Positions 53,639-62,282 of a DNA stretch of 64,000 bases are shown one piece after another (position 1 is the stretch's first letter; the number at the start of each line of letters is the position of its first letter). A program made the translations under genes and the position numbers. The notes under the pieces are model-generated. The model did no database searches and had not been told where the DNA came from. It saw nothing but the letters and a program-made list of their open reading frames with translations. This DNA comes from Acidobacteriota bacterium (GTDB lineage Bacteria; Acidobacteriota; Vicinamibacteria; Vicinamibacterales; UBA8438), in the NCBI GenBank assembly GCA_009838525.1, contig VXRJ01000035.1, forward strand, positions 341,914 through 405,913. The letters are read 5' to 3'.

Positions 53639-54694
53639 ATGAGCACACACCGTATCGCGGCACGCGTGGCAGTGGCGGCGGCGGTGACGGCGGCGTTCGT
53701 GGCGGCGCCGATGGTGGCGGGTCAGGCGCAGGCGCCCGAAGGATGGGAAGTGCCGCGACTGGCGGACGGCCGGCCCGATCTGCAGGGGGTCTGGGCAAGC
53801 GACTCGGCGACGCCGCTGCAGCGGCCGGAAGAGCTGGGCGACCGGGAGTTCCTTACCGACGAGGAAGTGGCGGCGCTTGCCGCGCACGTCAACGATTACT
53901 CGTCCGTCGGAGGCGACGCGATCTTCGGCGAGACACCGTTCCGGCGCGCGCTGGCGGCCTTGGATGCGCCGGAAGACAACGACCAGCAGGCCGCGCGGCC
54001 GGCCCGGCGGTCGACCGGCAGCTACAACCAGTTCTGGATGAGCGGCCGCTGGTTCGAGAACCGCACGTCGCTGATCATCGACCCGCCGAACGGTCGGCTC
54101 CCGCCCCGGACTCCCGAGGCGGAAGAGCGGGCGGCGCAGCGTCGGGCAGAGCGCGAGGCGCCCCTGCCCGAACGGCCGACCCTCGCGCAGGAAGTGGCCC
54201 GCATCGATCCGAACATCCGGTGCATGGGGGGAGGCGTCCTGCTGAGCGGGCGCGGCTACAACAGCACCTACCAGATCTTCCAGACGCCGAGCCACGTCGC
54301 CATCCTCAAGGAGATGTACCACGAGACCCGGATGATTCCGATCGGCGACGCGGCCCCGACCGAGCTTGGCCCGCGAAGTGCCACGGGGTCCTCGAAGGCG
54401 CACTGGGACGGCGACACGCTGGTCGTCGAGACGACGAACCTGTCGCGCGGCGCGGGCGGCTCGACGCGCGACGTGCATGTGACCGAGCGGTTCACGCGGG
54501 TCGGTCCGGAGTTGCTCCAGTACGAGTACACGCTGGACGATCCGGCCACCTGGACGGAACCGTGGACGGCGCGCATCTTCATGCGGCCGGCACCCGGCAC
54601 CGGCATCGTTTACGAGTTCGCCTGCCACGAGGGGAACTACGCGATCGAGCACGCGCTGACCAACGAGCGGTACCTGGATTCGCAGGGGCAGTAG
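53639..54694 (+). CDS. Secreted protein of a repeated acidobacterial family, member 3
   Basis: 351 residues from the ATG at 53639, preceded by GGGAGGAAG; the frame extends to 53522 but that part lacks a signal. A signal peptide (VAVAAAVTAAFVAAPMVAGQAQA) is followed by RLADGRPDLQGVWAS, RTSLIIDPPNGRLPPRTPEA, HWDGDTLVVETTNL, ERFTRVGPELLQYEYTLDDP and TEPWTARI. It ends with CHEGNYAIEH as member 1 does. It is separated from members 1 and 2 by the UnbU-like gene. The function is unknown. Confidence 0.85.
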   Translation: MSTHRIAARVAVAAAVTAAFVAAPMVAGQAQAPEGWEVPRLADGRPDLQGVWASDSATPLQRPEELGDREFLTDEEVAALAAHVNDYSSVGGDAIFGETPFRRALAALDAPEDNDQQAARPARRSTGSYNQFWMSGRWFENRTSLIIDPPNGRLPPRTPEAEERAAQRRAEREAPLPERPTLAQEVARIDPNIRCMGGGVLLSGRGYNSTYQIFQTPSHVAILKEMYHETRMIPIGDAAPTELGPRSATGSSKAHWDGDTLVVETTNLSRGAGGSTRDVHVTERFTRVGPELLQYEYTLDDPATWTEPWTARIFMRPAPGTGIVYEFACHEGNYAIEHALTNERYLDSQGQ

Positions 54695-54716
54695 GGCTTC
54701 GCAGGGGGCGAGTAGA

Positions 54717-54757
54717 TGCCGGCCTGGAGGCCGGCGCACCGAGTGGCGCACCGGCTG
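54717..54757. repeat. Hairpin repeat unit, single hairpin plus remnants
   Basis: The unit at 54717-54740 runs from TGCCGGCCTGG to GCCGGCGCACC with a perfect inner stem (GCCGGCCT/AGGCCGGC). Short GGCGCACC remnants follow to about 54757. It lies between convergent genes. Confidence 0.65.
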
Positions 54758-54774
54758 GCGACACCGACGGCGCA

Positions 54775-56304
54775 CTAGGCGCGGGCGCGTAGCGCGCCGC
54801 GGTCGACCTTGCCGACGGCGGTCACCGGCAGCGCCTCGATGAACCGGATTGCCGCCGGCACGTGGCTCCGGGACAAGTGCCGGCCCACCAGCGCGGAGAG
54901 CGCCGCGGCGTCCACCGCAGCGCCGCCGCGGCGCACGACGAACGCCACCACGGCTTCGCCGAGGTCGGCGTCCGGCCGTCCGACCACGCAGCACGCGGCC
55001 ACGGCGGGATGAGTGGTCAGGACGTCTTCGATCGATCGGGGTGAGACGTTCTCGCCACCCCGCACGATGATCTCCTTGAGGCGGCCGGTGATGGCGAGAT
55101 ACCCGTCATCGTCGAAGCGTCCGAGGTCGCCTGTCCGCAACCACCCGTCGCGAATCGGCGATTCGGCCTCTTCGCCTTCCGCGCCGCTTCCGGTCGGTCG
55201 ACCGGCATAGCCCCGCATCAGGCAGGGACCGGCGATGCGGATCTCCCCCTCGGCGCCAGTCGGGGCTCTCTGCCCGGTCCCGGGAAGGAAGATGCCCACG
55301 CGCTGTCCGCGCAGGACGGTGCCGACGGTTCCGACGCGGCGCGCACCGATCGGGTTCATCGCCGACGTGCAGGTCGCTTCGGACAGCCCGTAGGACACGA
55401 TCAGGGGCACTTCGAACGCGGCTTCGACCTCCTCATGCAGCCGCGCCGTGATGGGCGCGGAGCCGCACCGGAGAAACCGGAGCGAGCGGAGCGTGGCCCC
55501 GCCGCGCAGATGCGGCAGTACTCGCGCGTACATCGTCGGCACGCCGGTCACGTAGGTGACGCGGTGTTGCGCGATCTGATCCTCGATGTCCTCCGGCCGG
55601 AAGCGCTCGGCCACCACGACGGTCGCCCCGGCCAGGAATGGCGCGATGAGCTGGTTGTTCACCCCGTTCGTATGGTTCAGCGGCATGACGTGCAGCAGTC
55701 GATCCAGCTCGGTCAGTCCTGTCCTCTCGATGATGCCTCGCGCATGCGCAAGCAGGTTGCCGTGCGAGAGCAAGGCCCCCTTGGGCCGTCCGCTGGCGGT
55801 GCCGGAGGTGAACTGCATCATCGCAAGGTCGGCGCCCCCGAGCGTGCCGTGGGACGCCGCCGCGGCCGCGGCGGATCGGCGCGACTGCGGTTGCAACTCG
55901 CCCGCCGAATGCACGCGCAGGCCGGCGTGCTCCAGATCCTGTCTGGCTGGGGCCGACTCTTCCTCGAGGACGACGCGGCGCATGCCGACCGCTTGCGCGC
56001 GCAGAGCCAGGGCTTCGGCGCCGAGGTCGGGCTCCAGGAAGGCGGGGCAGGCGCCCGCCTGCATGACGCCGAAGAAGCGCGCAACGGACTCGGCGGAGCG
56101 CGACGCGGGCACGCCGACCAGCTCGCCGCGCGCGATGCCCCCCGCCAGGGCTGGCAGTGCGCTGGCGCAACGGTCTATGCGCTCCCCAAGCTCGGCATAC
56201 GAGACGGCGCCGTCGGTGTCGATCAGCGCGGTCCGCCCGCCTTGCGCATGACGCGCGACACGCTCGCGCAGCAACTGGCTCAGGGAGGGGGCTTCGCGGG
56301 GCAC
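54775..56304 (-). CDS. AMP-forming acyl-CoA synthetase-like ligase
   Basis: 509 residues from a GTG 3 bases after the preceding stop. Adenylate-forming motifs are in order: the phosphate loop TSGTASGRPKG, YGLSEAT, WLRTGDLGRFDDDGY, the hinge ITGRLKEIIVRGG and the catalytic lysine in AVGKVDRG. It activates a carboxylic acid with ATP and joins it to CoA (or another thiol). The substrate is unknown. It is last in an operon with two CoA-transferase subunits, so a CoA thioester of an unusual acid is likely handled by all three. Confidence 0.92.
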   Translation of the reverse strand: MPREAPSLSQLLRERVARHAQGGRTALIDTDGAVSYAELGERIDRCASALPALAGGIARGELVGVPASRSAESVARFFGVMQAGACPAFLEPDLGAEALALRAQAVGMRRVVLEEESAPARQDLEHAGLRVHSAGELQPQSRRSAAAAAASHGTLGGADLAMMQFTSGTASGRPKGALLSHGNLLAHARGIIERTGLTELDRLLHVMPLNHTNGVNNQLIAPFLAGATVVVAERFRPEDIEDQIAQHRVTYVTGVPTMYARVLPHLRGGATLRSLRFLRCGSAPITARLHEEVEAAFEVPLIVSYGLSEATCTSAMNPIGARRVGTVGTVLRGQRVGIFLPGTGQRAPTGAEGEIRIAGPCLMRGYAGRPTGSGAEGEEAESPIRDGWLRTGDLGRFDDDGYLAITGRLKEIIVRGGENVSPRSIEDVLTTHPAVAACCVVGRPDADLGEAVVAFVVRRGGAAVDAAALSALVGRHLSRSHVPAAIRFIEALPVTAVGKVDRGALRARA

Positions 56305-56307
56305 CTG

Positions 56308-57051
56308 CTACCGCAACGTCACATTCGCGTTGCGCTCGAACTGCCCTTCGGGGTCCAGGGCGCGAAGTGCGGCGACCTCGCGGTCGGTCGGCTGCGGAGT
56401 CGGCGCCGCGCCGGTCGCGTCGAACGCGAACCCCGTCCGCCGGCGCACCTCGTCGAGGGAGGCAGCCGGGTGCCAGGACCGGAGGGCGAGGCGCCCGTCG
56501 CGCCTCTCGAAGACCGCGATGGGCGTGACGACGCCGTGCAGGCCGCCGGCCGCGGTCACGAAGTCGAGCCGGTCGACCAGCGTGCGCGTGGAGTGCTCCG
56601 TGCGCCACGTCACCGCGCGCCGGGCGGTCGGCAACATCACCGCGCCGCCTCCACCTCCCGGCAGCCGGACCTTCGGCGCGTGCCAGTCGCCGATGGCCGA
56701 CACGTTGGTGCGGCCCCGGCCGTCGACCTGCGCGGCCCCGAGGAAGCAGAGGTCCATCCCGCCGCGGGTGCAGAGGTCGTAGAAGTCCTCGTTCGAGAAG
56801 ATGGCGGTGGAGCCTTCCGCCAGCACCGGATCGGAGCTCGAGCGGGGGATCGACGATGGCGTCGGTTGCACGCCGCCTGCCACGTTGAGGTACACGAAGT
56901 CGAAGTCGTAGGCCCGCTTGGCGAGCAGGCATGCCAGCATCGGCGGCGTCGAGTTGACACCGCTGAACGTCACTTCGTCCGGTCGGATGAATCGCGAGAG
57001 GTTCGTGACGACGTAGGAGAACGCGGACCAGGTCCCGGACGATTCAGGCAT
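56308..57051 (-). CDS. CoA-transferase family I, subunit B-like
   Basis: 247 residues from the ATG at 57051, overlapping the subunit A stop by 8 bases. The fold is that of glutaconate CoA-transferase GctB or IpdB-type proteins: VTNLSRFIRPDEV, FSGVNSTPPMLACLLAKR, DLCFLGAAQVDGRGRTN and GGGGGAVM. I could not place the usual catalytic glutamate with certainty, so hydrolase or lyase activity, as in IpdAB, is also possible. The partner is subunit A upstream. Confidence 0.85.
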   Translation of the reverse strand: MPESSGTWSAFSYVVTNLSRFIRPDEVTFSGVNSTPPMLACLLAKRAYDFDFVYLNVAGGVQPTPSSIPRSSSDPVLAEGSTAIFSNEDFYDLCTRGGMDLCFLGAAQVDGRGRTNVSAIGDWHAPKVRLPGGGGGAVMLPTARRAVTWRTEHSTRTLVDRLDFVTAAGGLHGVVTPIAVFERRDGRLALRSWHPAASLDEVRRRTGFAFDATGAAPTPQPTDREVAALRALDPEGQFERNANVTLR

Positions 57052-57874
57052 GGACGGTTTCGCGGCGCTCCGGCGCCGCCGACTCCGGCGCGGCCGCAAG
57101 GTGTTCCTCCAGGCCTTCGGACTGCATGTATGTCTCGACGGCGGGGTAGTCCACCGGGTAGAGCGGCCAGCACGAGCCTGGCCACGCTCCCCGCGGCACG
57201 ACGGCCACCGCCTCGACCAGAAACCCGGGAATAAGGGTCAGCTCCGGACGTTCCTGGAACGACTCCACCGGGGCGAGCGACTCCGCCACCAGGAACACGC
57301 GTTTCGCCGCGCGGCTGAGGACGCGGTCCCAGTGGAACGTGCCGTAGACGCGCGCATCGCCCAGAGCGTTCGCCTCGTTGACGTGAATGACCGAGATGTC
57401 GGGCTGGATCGCCGGAATGACCCACACGTCCTTGCCCGAGCCGTAAGGATCCGGCACCGACGCCCACCGATTCAGGGCGGGCAGGTCCGAGCCGTGGACG
57501 CCGCCGACGGGCTGGAACGGCACGCCGTAGGCGGCGGCGCGCAGCCCCGCCGTAAGCGTCATGCAGGCGTGCTCCTCCAGTTCGATCTCCTGCCGCTCCA
57601 CGGCGCGGCGATACGCCGGCGCCAGGCCGAGGTGGCCTTCCATGGCCACGATGCCGGCCCGCGCCCGGGCCACGGCGCCGGCGCGGCAGAGGATGTCGAT
57701 GTCGTAGCCGGGCGACTGCTTGATGATTTCCAGCGACTTCCGGCCCTGGCGGATCAGCTCGCGCACGAGGGCGAACGGACCGCGGTGGAGGAAGCTTCCG
57801 CCGAGGGCCAGGGCCGCGCCGTCGGGGATGCGCGTGGCGAGGTCGGCGAGGGGAACGACCTTCGAGTCGGGCAT
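57044..57874 (-). CDS. CoA-transferase family I, subunit A-like
   Basis: 276 residues from the ATG at 57874; the frame runs to 57958 but lacks a ribosome site there. Typical elements are ALALGGSFLHRGPFALVREL and GGVHGSDL, with a GctA/IpdA-like fold. It is the first gene of the three-gene operon (subunit A, subunit B, AMP ligase). A weak promoter (TACAGT on the minus strand near 57907) may serve it. It forms a heteromer with subunit B and acts on an acyl-CoA; whether it transfers CoA or opens a ring, as IpdAB does, is not shown. Confidence 0.87.
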   Translation of the reverse strand: MPDSKVVPLADLATRIPDGAALALGGSFLHRGPFALVRELIRQGRKSLEIIKQSPGYDIDILCRAGAVARARAGIVAMEGHLGLAPAYRRAVERQEIELEEHACMTLTAGLRAAAYGVPFQPVGGVHGSDLPALNRWASVPDPYGSGKDVWVIPAIQPDISVIHVNEANALGDARVYGTFHWDRVLSRAAKRVFLVAESLAPVESFQERPELTLIPGFLVEAVAVVPRGAWPGSCWPLYPVDYPAVETYMQSEGLEEHLAAAPESAAPERRETVHA

Positions 57875-57999
57875 CTCGTTTCTCACACTTCCTCGGGTGC
57901 CGGACTCACTGTATCGCAACCGCGGCCCTCTCGCGCGGTCCCCGTGGGTGGGCGGCAAGGCGCCGCGATTACCGTCTGGATCGTCTGGTGGCGCCCCCG

Positions 58000-58005
58000 T
58001 ATGAT
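58000..58005 (+). promoter_or_regulatory. -10 box of the PQQ dehydrogenase gene
   Basis: TATGAT, 6 bases before the ATG at 58012. The short distance indicates a leaderless transcript. No -35 is clear. Confidence 0.35.
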
Positions 58006-58011
58006 GCCCGA

Positions 58012-59679
58012 ATGAAGAATCTGGCCGGACCGTTGGCGCTCCTCGTTGGACTGTGGCCGGCTCCCGGGCCCGCCCAGACGGCGGACGACCTGATCAACGA
58101 CGCGCGGACCCCCGAGGACGTGCTCGTCCACAGCATGGGGTACGACCGCAAGAGCTACAGCCCGCTCGAACAAATCAACAAGTCGAACATTCACCGGCTG
58201 GTGCCGATCTGGAGCACCAGCATGATGAACAACTCGGGCGAGCTGGCCGCACCGGCCATCTACGACGGCGTGATGTACACGATCAACGGAAGCTGGACCT
58301 TCGCCATCGACCTGGAGACCGGCCGGCAGATCTGGCGCACGCCGGTCGTCCTCGAAGACGGCGCGCGGCGCAACAGCAACTTCAACCGCGGCGGCCCAGT
58401 TCTCTACGAGGGCCGCCTCTTCCGCGTGACCGTGGACAACCACGTCCTGGCCCTGGACGTGGAGACGGGGGAGGAGCTCTGGAAACAGAAGTTCGCCGAT
58501 GCGTCGGAGGGCTACTACGCGACGGGCGCGCCGGTCATCGCCAACGGCGTGCTGATCTCCGGGATGGCGGGCGGGGAATCCACTACGCGCGGCTTCCTCG
58601 ACGGCTGGGATCCCGCCACCGGCGAGAAGCTGTGGCGCCGCTACACGATCCCCGGCCCGGGCGAACCGGGCCACGAAACCTGGCCCGCCAACAGCGACGC
58701 GTGGATGTACGGCGGGGCGCCGACGTGGCGCTCCGGCTCCTACGACCCGGAGTTGGACCTCGTCTACTGGGGGACGGGCAACGCGGAGCCGTACGATCCG
58801 ACGCCGCGCGGCGCGCTGGACAGCCTCTATGCGTCGACCGTGATTGCCATTCGCCCGAAGACGGGGGAGATCGCCTGCTACTACCAGTACACGCCGAACG
58901 ACGTCTACGACGTGGACGGCGTCGACGAGCACGTCCTGGCCGATCTGGAAGTCGACGGCGAAATGCGGAAGGTGATGATCCAGGCCAACAAGAACGGCTT
59001 CCTGTACACGCTCGACCGGACCGACTGCTCGCTGATCGCCGTGCACCCCTACGTTTACGTCAACTGGGCCACGCACATCGACCCGGCGACCGGGCGTCCG
59101 GTGCTGACCGACCTCTACCGGGACTTCCTGGCCGGCGAGCAGGTCTACATCTGGCCGTCCCGCGGCACCAACGCGGTGCCCATCGCCTTCAACCCGGACA
59201 CCGGCCTCATCTACTCGACGACCTGGCATGTGCCGCGCATCCAACAGCTTCTGCCGGAGCCGCAGGAACGGGTCCTCGGGGCCAGCTACACGGGGGTCAC
59301 CAACCGCTTCCCGGAGGTCGAGCCCGGCGACCTGCTCGGTCACATCGTGGCGATCAACCCGCTGACCGGCGACAAGAAGTGGGAGATCCCGATGCACGAC
59401 TTTCCCAGCTCGGCCGGCGTCCTGGCGACGGGCGGCGGGTTGCTGTTCACGGGCAAGATCACCGGCGAGTTCATCGCTCTCGACGAGGAGACCGGCGAGA
59501 CGCTCTGGGAGTTCCAGACCGGATCGAGCGTCAATGCGACGGCGATCACCTACATGCTGAACGGCCGCCAGCAGATAACCGTGGCGTCAGGGCTCGGGGG
59601 CAGCCTCGCCAACCGGTACGCGCGGGGCCGGGTGGCGTCCGGTGGATCCGTCTGGACGTTCGCGTTGATGCCCGACTGA
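58012..59679 (+). CDS. PQQ-dependent alcohol dehydrogenase with lanthanide-type Asp pair
   Basis: 555 residues from the ATG at 58012. A signal peptide (AGPLALLVGLWPAPGPAQT) is followed by an eight-bladed PQQ propeller with W-motif repeats (for example TGRQIWRTP, TGEELWKQK, TGETLWEFQ). Metal ligands fit XoxF-type enzymes: Glu189 (GGEST), Asn257 (GTGNAE), Asp300 (catalytic base) and Asp302 in YDVDG. The extra Asp two residues after the base marks lanthanide-dependent members; calcium enzymes have alanine there. The vicinal cysteine pair of methanol dehydrogenase is absent. It is periplasmic and oxidises an alcohol, with a cytochrome c as acceptor. No cytochrome c gene adjoins it. Confidence 0.92.
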   Translation: MKNLAGPLALLVGLWPAPGPAQTADDLINDARTPEDVLVHSMGYDRKSYSPLEQINKSNIHRLVPIWSTSMMNNSGELAAPAIYDGVMYTINGSWTFAIDLETGRQIWRTPVVLEDGARRNSNFNRGGPVLYEGRLFRVTVDNHVLALDVETGEELWKQKFADASEGYYATGAPVIANGVLISGMAGGESTTRGFLDGWDPATGEKLWRRYTIPGPGEPGHETWPANSDAWMYGGAPTWRSGSYDPELDLVYWGTGNAEPYDPTPRGALDSLYASTVIAIRPKTGEIACYYQYTPNDVYDVDGVDEHVLADLEVDGEMRKVMIQANKNGFLYTLDRTDCSLIAVHPYVYVNWATHIDPATGRPVLTDLYRDFLAGEQVYIWPSRGTNAVPIAFNPDTGLIYSTTWHVPRIQQLLPEPQERVLGASYTGVTNRFPEVEPGDLLGHIVAINPLTGDKKWEIPMHDFPSSAGVLATGGGLLFTGKITGEFIALDEETGETLWEFQTGSSVNATAITYMLNGRQQITVASGLGGSLANRYARGRVASGGSVWTFALMPD

Positions 59680-59681
59680 CC

Positions 59682-59790
59682 GGTGCGCCGGCGTCCACGC
59701 CGGCGGTTCCGCGGGTTGCCGGCCTGGAGGCCGGCGCACCCGGCCTGCGCACTTGGCCGGCGCACCTGGCCGGTGCACTTGGCCGGCAGC
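59682..59790. repeat. Double-hairpin repeat, complete 59-bp copy plus remnants
   Basis: The core copy is 59682-59740: GGTGCGCCGGCGT at the left and AGGCCGGCGCACC at the right, both inner hairpins perfect, with linker GGTTCCGCGGGTT. Several partial GGCCGGCGCACC units follow to 59790. It lies between convergent genes. Confidence 0.78.
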
Positions 59791-59798
59791 GTTTGCGG

Positions 59799-61364
59799 CT
59801 ACAGTCGCTGCGCGCCGGGCCGTCCGTCCTCGACGACGAACGACGCCCGCGTGGAGATGGGGCTGCCGGGCCGGCTGACGTACTCCAGGACCTGGTAGTC
59901 GGCCCGGCACTGCTCAGGGGTCAGATCGCAGCGCACGTAGCCGCGCTGGCTGTTGAAGAACCGGATCCAGGGGTTCTCGGCGAGCAGGGCGGCGGTGTTG
60001 TCCCGGACGTCGGAGCCGTCGCCACTGGAGCTGATGGAGGTGCCGACGAACTCGGTGGCCACGATCGGCCCGGCCGCATCCTGGTAGTCCAACTGGAGGT
60101 CGGCCACCCAGTTGCTGTGGATGTCGCCGGTGAGGACGACGGGATTCGCCGGCCGCCGCGTCGCCAGGAACTCCATCAGCCGTCGCCGCGCGACCTCGTA
60201 GCCGGACCAGACATCCATCCCGTACGTCTCGCCCTCACCCGGCGTGTAGTCGACGCGCGCCATCATGATCTGCTGCGGGATGACGTTCCAGCGCGCGGCG
60301 GACCGATCCAACCCATCCATGAGCCACCGCTCCTGTGTTTCGCCCAGCGGCGTCGCGGCCGGGTCGTAGATGCCGTCGCAGACGACCCGGCGCCGATCGC
60401 CGCACGGCTGGTCGGTGCGGTACTGCCGCGTGTCGAGCACGTGGAACGAGGCGAGGTCGCCCCAGTCGAAGGCGCGGTAGAGCTGCAGGGCAGGTCCGTT
60501 CGGCAACGATGCCCGGCGCAGGGGCATGTGCTCGTAGTAGGCCTGGTAGGCGGCGGCGCGGCGCCGCAGGAACAGCTCGGCCGGCAGGCCTTCCTCCTCC
60601 GAGACGTCGTTCGCGTAGTTGTTGTCCACCTCGTGGTCATCCCACGTCACCACCCACGGGAACGCCGCGTGGGCCGCCTGCAGGTCCGGATCGCTGCGAT
60701 AGAGCGCGTACCGGTTGCGGTACTCCTCGATCAGCTCGATCTCGCCGCCCGTGTGCCGGCGGACACGCCCGTCGCGCCCTTCGTACTCGTAGATGTAGTC
60801 GCCGAGATGGAAGACGATGTCGAGGTCGTCTTCCGCCATGTGCTGGTACGCCGTGTAGTAGCCCTGCTCGTAGTGCTGGCACGAAGCGAACGCGAAGCGG
60901 AGGCGATTGGTCCGCGCTCCGGGCGCCGGCAGCGTGCGCGTGCGGCCGATCCTGCTCTCGTCGGCGCCGCTCCGAAACCGGTACCAATACCACCGCGCCG
61001 GCTCCAGCCCATCCACTTCCACATGGACGCTGTGTCCGAGCCTGCGGGACGCTATCGCCGTCCCGCGCTGCGCGACGTCCGTCATCCCCTCGTCGCGCGC
61101 GACCTCCCAGACCACCTCCACGTCCTCCGGCGGCATGCCGCCGCCGTTCAACGGATCCAGGGCCAGGCGCGTCCAGATCACGACGCCGTCCGGCGTCGGA
61201 TCGCCGGACGCCACGCCGAGGGGGAACGCGGACGGTTGGAAGAGAGAGCCTCCCGAAGTGCGGCGTGCGGCGCCGAGGCCAAGCAGGGCCAGGCCGCCGG
61301 TCAGCAGATCGCGGCGGTCCAACCGACGTTGGAGCAACGAATTGAGGTTGGAGTGGATGGTCAT
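59799..61364 (-). CDS. phoD: PhoD-type alkaline phosphatase/phosphodiesterase
   Basis: 521 residues from the ATG at 61364, with GGGGA upstream. A twin-arginine signal is present: [15 protein letters not shown] at about 17-31. The family marks follow: [58 protein letters not shown], and [11 protein letters not shown]. These carry the Ca/Fe ligands of PhoD. It is exported folded to the periplasm and releases phosphate from phosphate esters or diesters. No pho-type regulator is visible nearby. The region 61365-61595 upstream shows no clear promoter. Confidence 0.94.
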   Translation of the reverse strand: MTIHSNLNSLLQRRLDRRDLLTGGLALLGLGAARRTSGGSLFQPSAFPLGVASGDPTPDGVVIWTRLALDPLNGGGMPPEDVEVVWEVARDEGMTDVAQRGTAIASRRLGHSVHVEVDGLEPARWYWYRFRSGADESRIGRTRTLPAPGARTNRLRFAFASCQHYEQGYYTAYQHMAEDDLDIVFHLGDYIYEYEGRDGRVRRHTGGEIELIEEYRNRYALYRSDPDLQAAHAAFPWVVTWDDHEVDNNYANDVSEEEGLPAELFLRRRAAAYQAYYEHMPLRRASLPNGPALQLYRAFDWGDLASFHVLDTRQYRTDQPCGDRRRVVCDGIYDPAATPLGETQERWLMDGLDRSAARWNVIPQQIMMARVDYTPGEGETYGMDVWSGYEVARRRLMEFLATRRPANPVVLTGDIHSNWVADLQLDYQDAAGPIVATEFVGTSISSSGDGSDVRDNTAALLAENPWIRFFNSQRGYVRCDLTPEQCRADYQVLEYVSRPGSPISTRASFVVEDGRPGAQRL

Positions 61365-61595
61365 CGCTTGTCCCCGGTATCGACCGTTCTGATTCGCCGT
61401 GCCTGGAAGAATGCTACGTTGATCGTCACCGCTCCGCACGTCGGGATGCGGCCAGCGTAGGCCGCCATTGCCATCGCCCCCATCCTAGCAGTCTGCGGCG
61501 CAACCCCCACTATAGCGAGCGGCGTTGCATCCCGGCCGGGTGGCGTTGGTTAGGACGTGATATGATTTTCCTACTCTGTAATTCATACCATACGC

Positions 61596-61811
61596 ATGAG
61601 AATATCTGAACGCGGGCAGATCACCATCCCGAAACCACTGAGGGACCGTTTCGGCATGAACCACGATGTCGAGGTGGAGATCACGCCGACGGAGCAAGGC
61701 CTGCTCATTCAGAAGCGAACGGCTTCCAGGCACCCGGTGGAGAGGGTGTACGGCGTGCTCAGGCGGCGCGGCAACACCGACAACTACATTGAAGCCATCC
61801 GGGGACGATGA
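61596..61811 (+). CDS. AbrB/SpoVT-type antitoxin, second pair
   Basis: 71 residues. The start of the protein is the DNA-binding hairpin (MRISERGQITIPKPLRDRFG), followed by VEVEITPTEQGLLIQKR. The tail has basic residues (GVLRRRGNTDNY) that would bind the toxin. The stop overlaps the PIN gene start (ATGA). A TATGAT at 61561-61566 lies upstream, but no matched -35 is visible. It is distinct in sequence from the antitoxin at 36387. Confidence 0.9.
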   Translation: MRISERGQITIPKPLRDRFGMNHDVEVEITPTEQGLLIQKRTASRHPVERVYGVLRRRGNTDNYIEAIRGR

Positions 61812-62203
61812 TCACCGCCGTTGATACGAGCGTCCTGCTCGACATCTTCCTTCCTGACGAGAATCACGGTCCGGAGTCGGCGCAACGGCTGCGCACCGCC
61901 TATGATCGCGGCGCCATCCTCGTCTGCGACGTGGTCTACGCGGAACTGGTCCCGGCCTTCGATGACCGCAACGCACTCGACAGAGTGCTTCGGGAGGTCG
62001 GTGTGACCTCATCGCCCATCGACACAGCTATCGCCTATGAAGCCAGCGTGCGCTGGGATCGCTATCGTCAGGCTGGCGGTTCGCGAGAACGAATCATCAC
62101 CGACTTCTTGATCGGTGCGCACGCCGTCGTGGCTGCCGACGCCTTTCTGACTCGTGATCGCGGCTTCTATGCGACGTACTTCCCGGAACTCCGCCCCGAC
62201 TGA
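61808..62203 (+). CDS. PIN-domain toxin, VapC-like, second pair
   Basis: 131 residues, coupled to the antitoxin by ATGA. Acidic residues of the PIN site are in AVDTSVLLDIF (Asp6 of the motif), YAELVPAF (Glu), and the late DFLIGAHAVVAAD and TRDRGFY region. The expected activity is metal-dependent RNA cleavage, neutralised by the AbrB-type partner. A separate AAA/DUF4143 gene begins 74 bases later. Confidence 0.92.
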   Translation: MITAVDTSVLLDIFLPDENHGPESAQRLRTAYDRGAILVCDVVYAELVPAFDDRNALDRVLREVGVTSSPIDTAIAYEASVRWDRYRQAGGSRERIITDFLIGAHAVVAADAFLTRDRGFYATYFPELRPD

Positions 62204-62253
62204 GTCAGGGCACCGGATCGAACCAAAAGTCATTTAGGGTTGCGTTTGGTCGC

Positions 62254-62282
62254 ACCATATGTTACTTCTGGCGTCATATGGT
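62254..62282 (+). promoter_or_regulatory. Inverted repeat overlapping the start of the AAA/DUF4143 gene
   Basis: ACCATATG (62254-62261) and CATATGGT (62275-62282) are perfect inverse arms 13 bases apart. The right arm contains the ATG at 62278-62280. An extended -10-like TGtTACTTC (62260-62268) lies between them. This could be an operator that blocks both transcription and translation start. Confidence 0.45.

Noticed and set aside
58053-61460. 1135-codon open frame on the plus strand
   Set aside because: Overlaps the PQQ dehydrogenase in another frame and runs antisense to phoD. Both of those have strong domain evidence.
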